From Phoronis australis (Eukaryota > Phoronida > Phoronidae): a stretch of DNA of 64,000 nucleotides. Under the pieces are notes generated by a model that saw nothing but the letters and a program-made list of their open reading frames with translations, did not search any database and was not told the DNA's origin. Below are positions 46,851 to 58,754 of this stretch, one piece after another. Every line of letters starts with the position of its first letter. Position 1 is the stretch's first letter. The position numbers were made by a program, and so were the translations under genes. Location of the stretch: positions 97,147 to 161,146 of the forward strand of contig NMRA01000150.1 in NCBI GenBank assembly GCA_002633005.1, read 5' to 3'.

Positions 46851-48085
46851 TACCGTACTCATCCATGTTACCGCCCAGGGCGCTTAAATTGAGAATCTAA
46901 AAAAATGGGGTGGGCAGTAAGCTGAGCATGGGCGGTTAAAATTGAAATTTTTGAAAAGTCTGGAGATGTTTACTACATGGAGGACTGATTTTACTGTCAC
47001 GGAGCTACACTGACGTCGGACTTCAAGCATATCAGTTAAAATATAGGTTGGGGGATTGAAGTAACGGACTTCAACGGCCTGCGCACACGATACAGTGGCG
47101 TCGTGATTCTGAGCGATTGGTTTTTACGTACAGGCAGATCAAACAAGACTTGGCTAGTTCGCGGTGTATTTTTAAAGGAAGCACTTGATTATGTAAAGAT
47201 TTGATTTCTGCTGGACACTTATGCAACTAAGCACGTGCTAGTTAGGCAACCAAACACATGCTAATGATTGACAGGTCTTCTTATTGAATACTTTGAACAG
47301 TTACATTGTATATTTCTTTTTGAGTTCAAATCCAACACCACTGTTTTTCAAAGCACGTTCTCAATAGTCTGACCATTCTACTATTAGGCAATGGGGGTAT
47401 TTGGTCAGCTGTCAAAATAATGAAGCAAAAACACATCTTGTAAAAGTCATCAGGCAAATCAAAAGTTCAAAAAAATTAGTTTTTGACCATGTGGAACGTG
47501 GACAGAATGTTCGACTTGCGCTAATGACAAGTTGATTTTTTGGGCTCTTGCTTTGGTTGGGCGCTTCCGTTATGTCAAGAATGAAAGTCATTAAATACAT
47601 GCGTTTAACCAAGACTGGAAGAACGACACGAGTTGGCTTGTCACAATGCTCAGGCTGGTTATATGTTTCGTGTACTGTCACGGGGAATCACAGAAAGGTT
47701 GGCCACGGGCATGATATCCCTGTCAAGTACTGCTTTGATGGTTCTTCTACAGCAAATGAAATACATTCGACAAGCGCTGTCTCAGTGATCAGTACATGCT
47801 GACACAAGTTCTGCGCGTGAGCCAAATTAAACAATTGTGTCTTCTTCAGTAAAGGGCATGAGAATTCGGGTATTTTACCGCCATAGTAAGGCAAGGTCCC
47901 GGTTCCGCTAAAACTGATCGATTGGCACAGAAAGGTAAGCGGGTTGCGCACGTTTTGGAATCTTTATTTTATTTTGTGCGGCGAATGTTCACAGAAACAC
48001 AGATACTTTTAAGGAAGTATCGATCATAAAAAATTGGGGATGGGCGGTAAGCCGAGCATGGGCCGTAACCTGGATGAGTATGGTA
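46851..48085. mobile_element. TA-flanked TIR element (TACCGTACTCATCC ends)
   Basis: The ends are TACCGTACTCATCCATGTTA and, inverted, TACCATACTCATCCAGGTTA, both continuing into CGCCC or CGGCCC. Subterminal GGTGGGCAGTAAGC / GATGGGCGGTAAGC and GAGCATGGGCGGT repeats occur at both ends. Length (about 1.2 kb) and architecture match the element at 33309-34501, but the terminal sequence differs. No transposase is recognised. It lies in the KAT6 intron between exons 5 and 6. Confidence 0.75.
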
Positions 48086-48099
48086 AGTGATATTGATTG

Positions 48100-51000
48100 C
48101 AGGCTGACAAGCGTTCCTACGTTTTTGGCGTGTTCCTACTTTTCCTTCAACACAACAAATACAACACAAAAAATCCATGTGTTATTAATAAGACACTTAG
48201 GGCTGATCCAGCAAAATCTGTATGGGAGGGGGGGAAGGCACTTTTATTTCGTACCCACCGCCCATATTTTTCATTTATTTCTCCAACCCATGACCCATAA
48301 TTTTTTAAATTATTTTTAATAGGTTAAAATGTAAAATCCATCACTTGCAAACAAATTGCCTCCAGGAGGACCTGTTGATTGACAGACAAGAACTAGTTGT
48401 CTTGTCCAATATTGTCAAAAACTAAAGTAGCCTGTGAGCAATACTTTTGGCAGCCACCAGGTGTCTCTGTTCACCATGTGTCCGTAATTTCAATGAACAT
48501 TTTTTCAATTATAAGGATCTATGAATCTCAAATTGTCTCCACGAACTCTTTTATACTTCTATGTCAAGTGAATATTGGAACTTGTTTATCTTACTCCTCA
48601 TACTTTCTATTTAAAAATCATCAATTTTCTTATATGTGTTAACACCAGTTTAGTGTTGCATAAGTTTTCAATTCAATAGGACTGCAGACAAACAGTTGGC
48701 TCAAATCAAGTTGCCCATGACTTGATTAATGACTTAGTGAACGTATTGCACTCTGTTCACTGGCAATATGTGCTTTTTAGTATTGGGATAAGTTAGGATA
48801 TATGCCAGTTGCATTTTTTTTTAGTTTTGATGCTGAAGTAACCAACCTGTCAACATTAACAGGCCAAAAAATGATACCCATTTTTAATGCTTCACTTCTT
48901 ACAGGAACGATCACCCATAATTTGATTTTTTTTCTGAATACCACCACCCATGAATTTTTATTTCTACTGCCGTCCCCCCCCCCTTCCACACGGATTTTAC
49001 TGGAACAGCCCTTATTAATTAATGACCAATAAAGCATTTATTTAAAGATGTATTTGCATGTGCTGAAGTATGCTAATGTATAGCAGGAACAAAACGACAA
49101 TGTTATGTGAACATCATCTACGCTTAACAAAGTGGAGTTGTATTCATTGACAACTTGTAAAATGACCTTTGGCTAATGACATAGCATGGAGGCTCACATA
49201 GCCTGCATCATGCACTGTTAGTCCCCTACACTACGTCACGATACTTAATTACTGGAAATGGTGGACTGATTTACGAAGGATCATTTTAGTTACAAACATA
49301 TTCTTAAAAACAATTTCCAAGGTACTTCATATTCGCATGGTCGCTATATGTTGTGTTTCTAATTAATTTGATCACACAATCACAGAGATAAGGAATTTGC
49401 GTGACAGTTCCACTTTTATGAACAACGAAAGTTCTTTTCCCAAAAGATAGTTTAGCAACCTTCGATACCATATCCACAACTTAGGACATTTAGAACTAGG
49501 GCTTTTGGACCCCGAGGGACAAAAATACCCTGTTGTAGGAGGGAAACTTGTTATAGAAGGATCTGAACAGAAAAGCGACTCAAGCTTCAAGAAACTACTC
49601 AAGGTGTATTTGTTAAAACAAGGGCTACTTGCCTTTCTCAGTGAGTATTGGTCAAGCAACTTCTACTGTCCACTTGTGTATGTAAGGAAAGTGTATTTGG
49701 GGGTGATGTGAGAGTGCACTTGGTACTTTGTTAGAGATGGAGAAGTATGCAGAGTCAGTTCTAGCTCTCAATTGTAATCGCTCGGAAGCTGACACCAGAG
49801 TCATCATTCACATGATTGAGGTAGACAAGTCCTCACCTGGTAACATCATCATAAGAGCTTCTAATGCCTACATTCTAGTGTTGCTCCTACATCATGTCCA
49901 TTGAGTTACACCAATGATGTGGATAGAGGCTGGGACTAGAGGACAAGGCGATCTGCGTTATTTAAACGTAACTAAGGTTGCTACTATGATAGACCAAGCT
50001 ATTTGCAATCCTAGGCTTACACGTGTTCACTGGATGCCTGAGCATTTTGTAAGGATCATGTGTTGTCGTGGTGAAAAGTGATCAGTTCCAGTCAGCATTT
50101 ACTTCATTGAGCTGCGATATCGCTGCAGAAGAAGTCATCAAAATCTTGCAGTACTCAACACGAACCAGTTCAATGTGGTCGACAAAACCTACAAATAAAA
50201 GTCAACGCTAAGCACCCAGTTGAGAAGCCTAAAAGCTTTGAGGGCAGCAGTATTCCACCGTGTGAAGCTGAACTAGTTCTTCACATGGATAGAGGTGCAT
50301 TTACTGGTAAACTATGTGGTTGCGCTCATCTCCAAGTATTGGACAAAACACCCACCAATGGATGGAAAAATGTTGACGAATTTCACATCATTTAGTTCAA
50401 TGGAGAGCAGATGCTCCTTTGAGCTCATTCCAAAGCCAGATGACAGTGGTGGCGATACTCAGAGATGATGGTATGGAGAGTGATGTAGACAAAGATGATG
50501 ATCCTATACCAAGAGAAATGGAATCATCTGATGAAGAGGGTGGTGATGATCACGACTTTGATGTTTGTTGTCAAGTTACAACAGAGTGAATAATTATCAT
50601 TGCATTTTGGATTTTGGTTTTATAGTATGAAACAATAGACTATGCCATGCATCACAATCCCATGTACTTTCATTTCTTGCCACTAGATATGCTTCAAGTT
50701 TTAATTTGTAGCCAGCTTATATAGTTACCCAAGATGTATCTTACCTTAATTTTTGTTTCATTTTTGTTGTTTTTGATAGTAAATTGGTCATGTCTTCAGA
50801 TGTGTTTTTTATTTGAAATAACATGATTTAGCCCTAATAGTCAAAATTGTCATATTTTCTCTTTTATGCAAATTTGTTTTTGGGGGTGTTGTTATCCCTT
50901 GTGGTCCAGACACCCCTGTATTTGCTAACTCCAGGAAAAATCCAGTCTTAATTTGTGGATGTGGTGTCCAGAGTTAGTTACTAAACTATCTTTTAGAAAA

Positions 51001-51732
51001 ATAAATGTTAATTGGCCTTTAGTTAATAAGTGTATTAATCAGTAATACAAGAATTTTTCACGTTATAAGTTGTATTTATGCATCATTCGAAATAATGTTT
51101 TATCCATAATAATAATCAAAAATTTTGTGTTTACTCTTTTATTATTTTGGATCTATCCTCTGGGGTCCAAACACCCCCGTCTTATCTCCATACCCCAGGA
51201 AAAATGTCATCTTACGTTTTGGATATGGTGTCCATCTTTTGGAAAATTTTTCTTGATGCACTTAAAAGTTTAAATAAATAGTTAATTGGTTGTTATTATT
51301 TGTAGACGCCTTAATTAATAACCCCAGGAATTTTCACGTCTTAACTTCTACCATTTTAATTTGGGTTTTGATTTGAATGACATAAACTTGAAACGGATGT
51401 TGCACTCAAAATTTTGGAACCCCCAGGGACCTAAGTCCAGGATTGTGCATCTTTAGATGCCCCTTTCCTTCTATGGTAGGTGATGTACAATACAATTATG
51501 CAGTCAAACCTTTTGCACTCAAAAGTGTGAATAATTCCTGCTGATTATCCAACTAATGGCAAGTACTACCTGTGACATGAGGTGAACATCGTTGGTAAAT
51601 ATCAATGAAAACTAACTTCTGAACACCTGCTCTTGTTCCTACTTTTTCCTACTTTGCACTTCATAGTTCCTATTTTTTGAAATTGTGTCATACTTTTTCC
51701 TTCTTTTTTGCCTAAAACTGCTTGAAAGCCTG
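48100..51732 (+). mobile_element. 6-bp-TSD transposon with CAGGCTTTCAAGC-type ends, long copy
   Basis: The left end is CAGGCTGACAAGCGTTCCTA and the right end, inverted, is CAGGCTTTCAAGCAGTTTTA. The flanks TGATTG and TAATTG are a 6-bp target duplication with one mismatch. Internal inverted repeats carry the 'ggtccaaacacccc' and 'atatggtgtcca' blocks (about 49400-49520 against 50870-51260). The plus strand holds a decayed ORF (49760-50589). The same element occurs at 57517-60134. Confidence 0.75.
49760..50589 (+). pseudogene. Decayed transposon ORF (DTR/DTDV-type nuclease-like protein)
   Basis: Conserved blocks survive in shifting frames: LNCNRSEADTRVIIHMIE, then NIIIRASNAYILVLLLHHV (49770-49900), then GDLRYLNVTKVATMID, then KPKSFEGSSIPPCEAELVLH (about 50228-50287), and an acidic tail ending PREMESSDEEGGDDHDFDVC. 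The order EADTR, DTDV-like strand, RYINVTK, SSxPPC matches a widespread family of unnamed transposon proteins of marine invertebrates that I associate with PIN/FEN1-like nucleases. The expected DTD is NAY here, and stops and frameshifts abound. Confidence 0.5.
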
Positions 51733-52059
51733 TAATTGTAATTATTCGTTTATCTTTTTGAGTGGTAGTATTCAGATAATTTTCAATGCCAATCTGTAGT
51801 CAACCCCAATATTTTTGAATTCTTAATGATCCCAGTGTTGACCAACCAAAGCTTTTTTGATTAGAAGAGGTGGATTTCACAATGATCTTGTGTCCAATAC
51901 CGTAGTTAGGATTTCACAATGGTCTTGTGTCCAATAGTTCACTATATTATAGCTTCTGGTTTTTACTCATCTACTAAATACAGTTCACTAATTTAAGTAA
52001 CTCCTTGTTTTTGATTTTATCAGTGAATATTTGTGCTGAAAATATTTATTTGTTTTCAG

Positions 52060-52122
52060 GTGTTCCACTCCTGGTTGTGATGGCTCGGGTAATGTCAATG
52101 ACAAGTTATCGCATCACAGAAG
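52060..52122 (+). CDS. KAT6: KAT6 exon 6: MYT1-type C2HC zinc finger, first part
   Basis: This 63-nt exon reads CSTPGCDGSGNVNDKLSHHR after a split Lys codon (residues 341-362). With the next exon it gives C342-x4-C347-x12-H360-x5-C366, exactly the spacing of the C2HC (MYT1/NZF-type) finger also found near the N-terminus of KAT7. CSTPGCDGSG is close to the consensus CPTPGCDGSG. The acceptor is TGTTTTCAG at 52059 and the donor AG|GTATGA at 52123. Both junctions are phase 2, so skipping the exon would keep the frame. Confidence 0.88.
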
Positions 52123-52461
52123 GTATGATTTCTAGGATATGGAAGTATGCCTTGCCATCAGTCTGGCATGATAATTTCTTTATGCATATGTTACCTGTTG
52201 AAATATTCCAATAGGTGAGATCTGATATATATGTCATGGGACTCGTATCGTAAGCATTTATCATTACTTGAAAGAGGCCTATACCAATTATGACTTCAGA
52301 ATAAACCATTAGTTTTTTTTACATGGAGATTGTTTATTCTCTTCTGTGCCATGCAAGTTATATAAATGTAATAAAATAAGTGACTGATATGGAACATGCT
52401 ACTTCAGGAAACTAAGCTCACTTGTTGAAGGTCATTCATAACAACCCAATGTGTGTTTCAG

Positions 52462-53261
52462 GCAAACATCTTGCCCCCTACTATCCAAAGAAGAGAGACT
52501 GAGAATCAAATACCAGCGTCAGCGCATTAGTGAGAGCAGCTCTGGTCATGACAGCGACCATGCATTAAATGGTGAGCAATCTGATGGTGATGATGACATA
52601 TTCCATGACAGTGATGAGGCTAGCGCCAGGGGCGACGCCTCCAAGAAACCCAAGGGGCTGATTGATGGCCTGTCACAGTTCTTCACGCCGAGCAACAAAC
52701 GCAAGTCACGCGTCTCCCTCAGTGCATTCAGCCTGCCGTCATTTTACAACAGCGGCAGTGTCAAGCCAAAGCCTAGCCAAAAGCGGCAGCAGGCACAGAG
52801 TCGTAGCCAGCAAACTGCTAATCGGCTGATCAAGAAGTCGAGAATGTTACAGGCCAATAAGGGCCGCAGAAAGAACACTGGGCCACCAGGTAGTGGTCAG
52901 CTGAAAGGACTGTTCGATGGCCTGTCACACTTGTTCACAGCACAGGGGGACCGCAAGCGCTCCATGCCGGTTTATGCGTCACCCCCTCGTATTCGTAAAA
53001 TTAAGTTTGACACAGGTCCACCCACGTCCCCGGCCTCAAGCCAGGGTCCCCCAACATTGGAGCCAAGCTGCTCTACCCCGGTGCAACTGGATGAGGAGGA
53101 GGCAACGGTCAGCATGACTAGCCGTGGCCGGGGCAGGGGTGGTGCTGGCCCAACCCGCGACCAGTTCCTGTTCCCCATGCTGGGTCAGAAGCGGCGCCCC
53201 GGTCGACCTCCGGCAAGTTCGTCGGTTGGAAGGGGCAGGGGACGTCCTGGACGGCCTCCGG
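52462..53261 (+). CDS. KAT6: KAT6 exon 7: rest of C2HC finger, KGLIDGL motifs, AT-hook-like linker
   Basis: This 800-nt exon encodes residues 363-628 plus one base. QTSCPLLSKEERLRIKYQRQ completes the C2HC finger (C366). An acidic stretch (398-416) follows. KPKGLIDGLSQFFTPS (424-439) is the conserved block that precedes the MYST domain in KAT6A (KGLIDGLTKFFTPS). A second, diverged version QLKGLFDGLSHLFTA lies at 508-522. Basic KRRPGRPP (605-612) and RGRPGRPPG (621-629) resemble AT-hooks. The acceptor is TGTGTTTCAG; the donor CCG|G|GTAAGA is at 53262. The frame stays open into the intron to 53503, but that extension is unlike KAT6. Confidence 0.93.
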
Positions 53262-55533
53262 GTAAGAGTAAGAGTGAGTGTCTTGTCCTAGACGTAGTGG
53301 CACCATTGCATCCGACAGTTGACTCTTTCCCGGCCTTGTATTGCCATGGTCTTGCATGTCTTACCTACATTGACTCTCACTTCCATCTTCACACTGTCTC
53401 TTGCTCTTGTATTCTGGGTATGGCTGTGTTTAACTGTCCAGCTAATCTTCTTTCTTTGGTGTTGTGTAAGTGGTTAGCTATTATTACTTGTTTTGCATGT
53501 TAAGTGGTATGGTTTAGTTAACAGCTGTTTGTTTGTCTGGACGGTTTTGTGTGTTTAGCCTTCCTTGTAGACATAGCCCCTCTTGCTTTATCCTTGCTAT
53601 CCTAAACCCCAGCTGTACTAAAGCACCATCTGATTGTTATGGAGTGGGTACATTATCAACCACACAGTTTTTGCATGTTGAAATGGTTTCCTATTAATCC
53701 GCTTCTTTGGTAAAACTGCTCACAATATGTTTACTACTATTTGTTTCTTCAAAGCTCATTGGGTTTAATGATCTTACTAAAATTTCACAAGCCTTGTAAG
53801 TATGAGGTTTCTGCAGTCTGGGTCTGAGTGTTTAGTAGATATGTTACAGTGATGCATTCTAATATCCATTTTTACACGCCCATATATTTATATGTGGACA
53901 CCTTATGCCGTCATCTCCGTCCGTCCATCCGGGCGGCGTGCGTGCGGCGTCTGTTGCTCTATCTCCAAAACCGATTGACGTATGTTCATGATATCTTGCA
54001 CTTGTGTTCCTTTCATGGATGGGATGGCATGAGCGAACTGCGGACGGATCCGACTACCAGTGTGCCCCCTAGTTACAATTTTAATTTTTTATTTTTTCCT
54101 GTATCTTCAAAGGTCCTCAACATATTTTCACAAAATTTGGTATATAGGCATCTATTAGTGAGTCAATGGTATCCTCCAGTTTTCGGATGGATTCGACGTA
54201 GTTTGCACCACCTAGTGTCCATTTTACTGTTTTTGAGTCAATTTTTTTGGCTTCCGCCTCTCCATCAACCAATCACTTCTGGGGATGATTGTGAAAATTG
54301 GCATGTATGTTCTTACTATGGAGAGGACGGTGGACGATGATTTTCCCTCGACTTGACTACTGTGGCGCCTCCTAATGGCAGTTTTTTTTTTTTTGCGCCT
54401 ATGGCTATATCTCCTAAACCGTTGGCAAGATCTTTACTAAATTTGGTAAGTGCATTTATATGATGTTCACAACGGACGACGGCGACTTTGGAACAGATCT
54501 GACTACTGGTGTGCCAACTTATGGCAATTTTATTTTTTTTGCGTTTACTTCTGTCATCAAAGGTCCTCAACGTATTTTCATGAAATTTGGCGTACAGGCT
54601 TCTGTTAGTGAGATGATGCTATCTTTCCATTTTCAGATGGATTCGACCTTGTTTTTTGGCCATTTTTTTAGCTGTTTTTTCGTGTCCACCTCTGTATCAA
54701 CCAAACCGCTTTCAGGATAATTTTGAAAATTGGCATGTATGTTTTTACCATGGAGTGGATGGCTGACGTTGATTTTCCGATGACTTCCACTACTGTGGTG
54801 CCTCCTGGTGGCAATTTTTGTTTTTTTGCGCCCATGGTTGTATCTCTTAAATCGTTTGCAGGATCTTTACTAAAGTTAATAGTGTGTTTATATGGTTTTG
54901 ACAACGGTCGACAACGATTTTCGGATGGATCTGACTACTCGTGTGCCCCCTGGTGACAATTTTAGTTTTACGTTTACCTCTGTATCTTCTAAGATCCTCA
55001 TTATGAAGAGGACGGTTGTAGATGACAAGTCTGGTACCTCTTAATGGTTGTTTTGTTTTGTTTTGTGCCCATAGCTGTATCTCCTAAACCCACAACAGGA
55101 TCTTTATTAAATTTAATTAGTAAGTGTATTTATATTAAGCTAACAACACAATGACGACGTTCAGGCGGATCCAATGAGCAGTGTGCCCCCTAGTGGCAAT
55201 TTCATTTTTTCTGTTTTCCTTTGTTTCTCTGAAGTTCCGTGACGGATTTCTATGAAATTTGGTGTATACCTTTCTTTTAAAGAAGCAATGACAAGTTTCC
55301 GTTTTCGGATAGATTGTACATCTTTGTGCCATCTAGTGGCCATTTTTATGATCAAATAAACAACCCTAAAAGCAAAGCATTTGCGATGCATTCGTGGGCA
55401 CATTTCAACGTTCTGCGTAGCTGTTGTTAGTTGTTCACTTCCAACTGCTTAACAAAAATTACTATGTCATCTCAAGCCCGAGTGACTGAAATAGTTAACT
55501 TGATGATTTGATTGATCTTTGTGTTTCGCTCAG
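53262..55533 (+). other. KAT6: KAT6 intron between exons 7 and 8
   Basis: The first 600 bases hold nothing recognisable. The rest is a complete CTAGTGGC-monomer element (53873-55432). Confidence 0.8.
53873..55432 (+). mobile_element. CTAGTGGC-monomer element, uninterrupted full-length copy
   Basis: It starts with the palindromic head ACACGCCCATATATT/TATATGTGGACACC (53873-53901), then TATGCCGTCATCTCCGTCCG. Monomers with CTAGTTAC, CTAGTGTCC, CTAATGGC, CTTATGGC, CTGGTGGC and CTAGTGGC boundaries follow. The tail reads GCATTCGTGGGCACATTTCA followed by the degraded hairpin ACGTTCTGCGT. At about 1.56 kb it is the best reference for the whole unit. No ORF is convincing. Confidence 0.8.
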
Positions 55534-55634
55534 GTTCGGGCAAGACGCAGAAGAGTTCTTCCAGCGGACTACCAGCCTGTGTGACTGACAGGGATGTCGA
55601 GTTGTTCAAGAAGGCACAGGACATAATGCTAAAG
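55534..55634 (+). CDS. KAT6: KAT6 exon 8: linker just before the MYST domain
   Basis: The exon reads (G)SGKTQKSSSSGLPACVTDRD, then VELFKKAQDIMLK, residues 629-662. Human KAT6A has [20 protein letters not shown] in the same place, directly before the MYST acetyltransferase domain. The acceptor is TTTCGCTCAG at 55533 and the donor AAG|GTGAGT at 55635, phase 1 in and phase 0 out. The MYST core (GKYEI, zinc finger, acetyl-CoA loop) is not found in the rest of the window and must lie beyond 64000. Confidence 0.92.
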
Positions 55635-56157
55635 GTGAGTATGGACAAGCTCCATCTTGTCTTTAAGGTATCTTGGTCATTATCGGGAGTCAAAGGTTTT
55701 GTTGAAAGTGGCATGCCTACAACACTGTATGACTTACCTTTGTGCCTTTTTAGGGTGGATCTTGTTATTCGTTATTGATTGCACTTCTCTTGTTTTTGTT
55801 GTCAGTTTAATGCAGGTTGTACCATGTTGCTGGAATTCGGACATTGGTTTCTTATTTCGTAAATTTAATCATGATTCAATAAGAATTTTGGTTGCAAAGT
55901 ATACTTTCTTGTTTTTTAAAAGCCCCATTTAGCACCATCTTTGAAAACAATTGTTAGTTTGAGTTTGCATTATAGGGTGAGGCCCTTTCCTTATTACACG
56001 TGATGAATCTAATGGCTGAATGAAGCCCATTGAAGGCTTCTGTGGGATGGTACATGGCTGCTAACTTGATTTATTACAGTGTGCAGTTTGTGATTTGGGT
56101 TTGACCTGGTTAGCACTGCGTGGGTTATTATTTAGTTTAAGAAAGTGGGCTCTTTGG

Positions 56158-57516
56158 TATGCCATCCGGCGTCCACAGCTGTTTCTCCTAAACTCCATAC
56201 AGAATCTTGATGAGATTTGACAGATATGTTCCTATGATGCTAATGACAGACGACGACAACTTTCAGACGGATCCGACTATTGGTGTACCCCCTAGTGGCA
56301 ATTTTATTTTTTTACCTTTACCTCTGTATCTTAAAAAGTCCTCTACAGGTTTTCATGAAATTTGGTACATAAGCATTCATTAGTTAGGGGACACTATCCT
56401 CTAGTTTTCGGATGGATTTGAGGTATTTTGTGCCACATACTGGGCTTGGAATTTTCCGCGGAAACGCGGATTTCCACTTTTTTCAAATGTTCTGTCTGCG
56501 CATTTTATTATATTTCTGCGTAAAAAAATCGGATTTGATATTAAATTTCCGCGGCAAATTCCTTTCTTACCGCGGCTTTGCCGACGACGTTCGCCTCGAA
56601 AAGCGGAAGTTGCTCTTTATGTTTAGGAGGAACGTATATTGTCAACATTGCCGGGGGCATCTGGGATAGCGTGGTGGGATTTTCAGTGGTGACTCGTGTG
56701 ATTGTAAACTGCGGTGACAAAACTACGGCTCCGCAGCCAAAAATGTGTGGGGGTGGGAGTGGACGGACGAGCTGAAGAGACGCGGGTGCATGCTACTGAT
56801 GGTGGTAACGTTTTTTTATTTTTTGAAATTTTTTTTAAGTCCTCCCGACTTTTGTCGGCGAAAGGCTCACATCGTCTATTTCAAAGCTGTGTAGCGCGCG
56901 TGTTTTGGGCCGTAAAAGTTTCCGCGTTTTTGTCATTGGTCATTCCAAGCCTTGCACATAGTGTCCCATGTTTACTGCTGTTGAATCTGTTTTTTCGCGG
57001 TTGCTCCCCTATCAACCATACCACTCAGGATGATTGTGAAAATTAGCATATATGTTCTTAGTGTGTAGAGAACGGTTGATGATGATTTTCCGACGATGTC
57101 GACTACTGTGGCGCCTCTTAGAGGCGTTTTATTGTGCCCATAGCTGCATCTCCTAATCCCCTCGCAATATCTTGATGGGATTGGGCAGGTGTGTTCCTAT
57201 GAAGCTGACAACGAATGACGATGAATTTCGGATGGATCCGACCACGGGTGTGCCTCCTAGTGGCAATTTTTTTTACATTTACCTTTCAATCTTCAAAGGT
57301 CCTCGATAGATTTTCGTGAAGTTAGGTGCACAGGCATTAATTATTGAGGTGATGCTATCCTCGAGGTTTCAGATAGATTTGAGGCATTTTGTGCCACCTA
57401 TTGGCCACTTTTACTATTTTCATTTCTGTTTTTTTGGCGCCCTCCCCTCTATCTACCAAACGACTCAAAAGATGTTTGTGAAAATTGGCGTATATGTTCT
57501 TAGTGTGAAGAGGACA
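56158..57516 (+). mobile_element. CTAGTGGC-monomer element, left part, with nested insertion
   Basis: It begins mid-head (ATGCCATCCGGCGTCCACAG) and runs as monomers with CTAGTGGC near 56291. It is interrupted by 56440-56954, resumes at 56955, and is interrupted again at 57517 by a 2.6-kb transposon. The monomer phase resumes exactly on the far side of both insertions (56961 and 60141). Confidence 0.75.
56440..56954. mobile_element. CTTGGAATTTTCCGCGG element, short copy, CACATA target duplication
   Basis: The left end is CTGGGCTTGGAATTTTCC and the right end, inverted, is CAAGGCTTGGAATGACC. CACATA precedes (56434-56439) and follows (56955-56960) the element, a 6-bp target duplication within the monomer sequence. 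This 515-bp copy matches the ends of the 1.6-kb copy at 42755-44368, so it is an internally deleted, non-autonomous version. Confidence 0.75.
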
Positions 57517-58754
57517 CTGGCTTTCAAGCGTTCCTACTTTTACTACTTTTTCTTACTTTTTTGGCCTGTTCCTACTTTTCCTACTTTTTTTCTGAAATTC
57601 CTAATATTTCCTACTTTTTCCTACTTTTTTTCTCATTGCACTAAAAGTAGTGTGTAGTTGTTTTAGGTTATTAGGAATGGCTCACAAAGGACTTCCTCCA
57701 GCACAAGCGATGCTAACCAAAAGACTATGTAATTGGACAGCCAGCAGGACTTGACACTTTTGAGTGTAAAAGGTTTGAGTTAGTAATTCTATTGTATATC
57801 ACCTACCATTGAAGGAAAGGGGCGTATTAAGTTGCACAATCCTGGGGTTTGGTCCATGGGTGATCCAAAAGAGGACACAAAAATCCATTCATTTTGAGTG
57901 CAACACCTGTTTCAAGTTTATTTCATTCAGATCACCACTCAAATTAAAATGATGCAACTTAAGACATGAAAAGGCTTGGAGTTATTAAGATGCCTACTAA
58001 CTAACAACCAGTTATCAATTTATTTCAACTTTTAAGTGCAATAAAATTCTTTTTCCAAAAGATAGTTTAATAACTCTGGACACCATATCCACAACTTAAG
58101 GCGCCATTTCTCCTGGAGTAGCGGATAAGATGGGGTTGTTTGGACCTTAAGGGATAACAAGACTCCCAAATATGAACTTGTATAAAAAAGAGGAAATACT
58201 ACAATTTTTATTTCTGCTATGGATAAAACATTATTTGAAATGAACAACAATACAAGTTAAGACACAAAAATTCCTGGTGTAACCAATAAAGACACTTGTT
58301 AATTAACGACCAATAAATGATCTATTTAAAGATGTATTTGCATGCTCTGATCTACGCTAATGTATAACAGGAACAAAACGACAATTTTATTTGAACATCA
58401 TCTATGCTAAACAAAGTGGAGTTGTATTCATTGACAACTTGTAAATGTGAAAACGACTTTTGCACTAATGATGTACCTTGGAGGCACACATAGCCCGCAT
58501 CATGCAGTGTTATTCCCCAACTCTATGGACGCGGTTGAGTGGATCATTTTTGTCACAAAACTCATTCTCAAAAGCATGTGACAATTTGCAACGTACTTCA
58601 TATTCACATGGTTGCTATATGTTGTGTTTCTAACTTATTTGACCAAGCAATCGGAGATAAGGAACAAGTTCCTCTTCAAACTTTTATGTGCAACAAAAAT
58701 TCTTTTCCCAAAACATAAATTAGCAACATTGGACACCATAACCACAACTTAAGA

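Noticed and set aside
52917-53357. Overlapping frames on both strands within KAT6 exon 7
   Set aside because: They arise from the GC-rich, Pro/Gly/Arg-rich linker. Only the KAT6 frame connects to flanking exons in phase.
53262-53503. Open frame continuing past KAT6 exon 7
   Set aside because: A consensus donor (G|GTAAGA) at 53261/53262 joins in phase to the exon at 55534. The extension is a hydrophobic, low-similarity run typical of retained intron.
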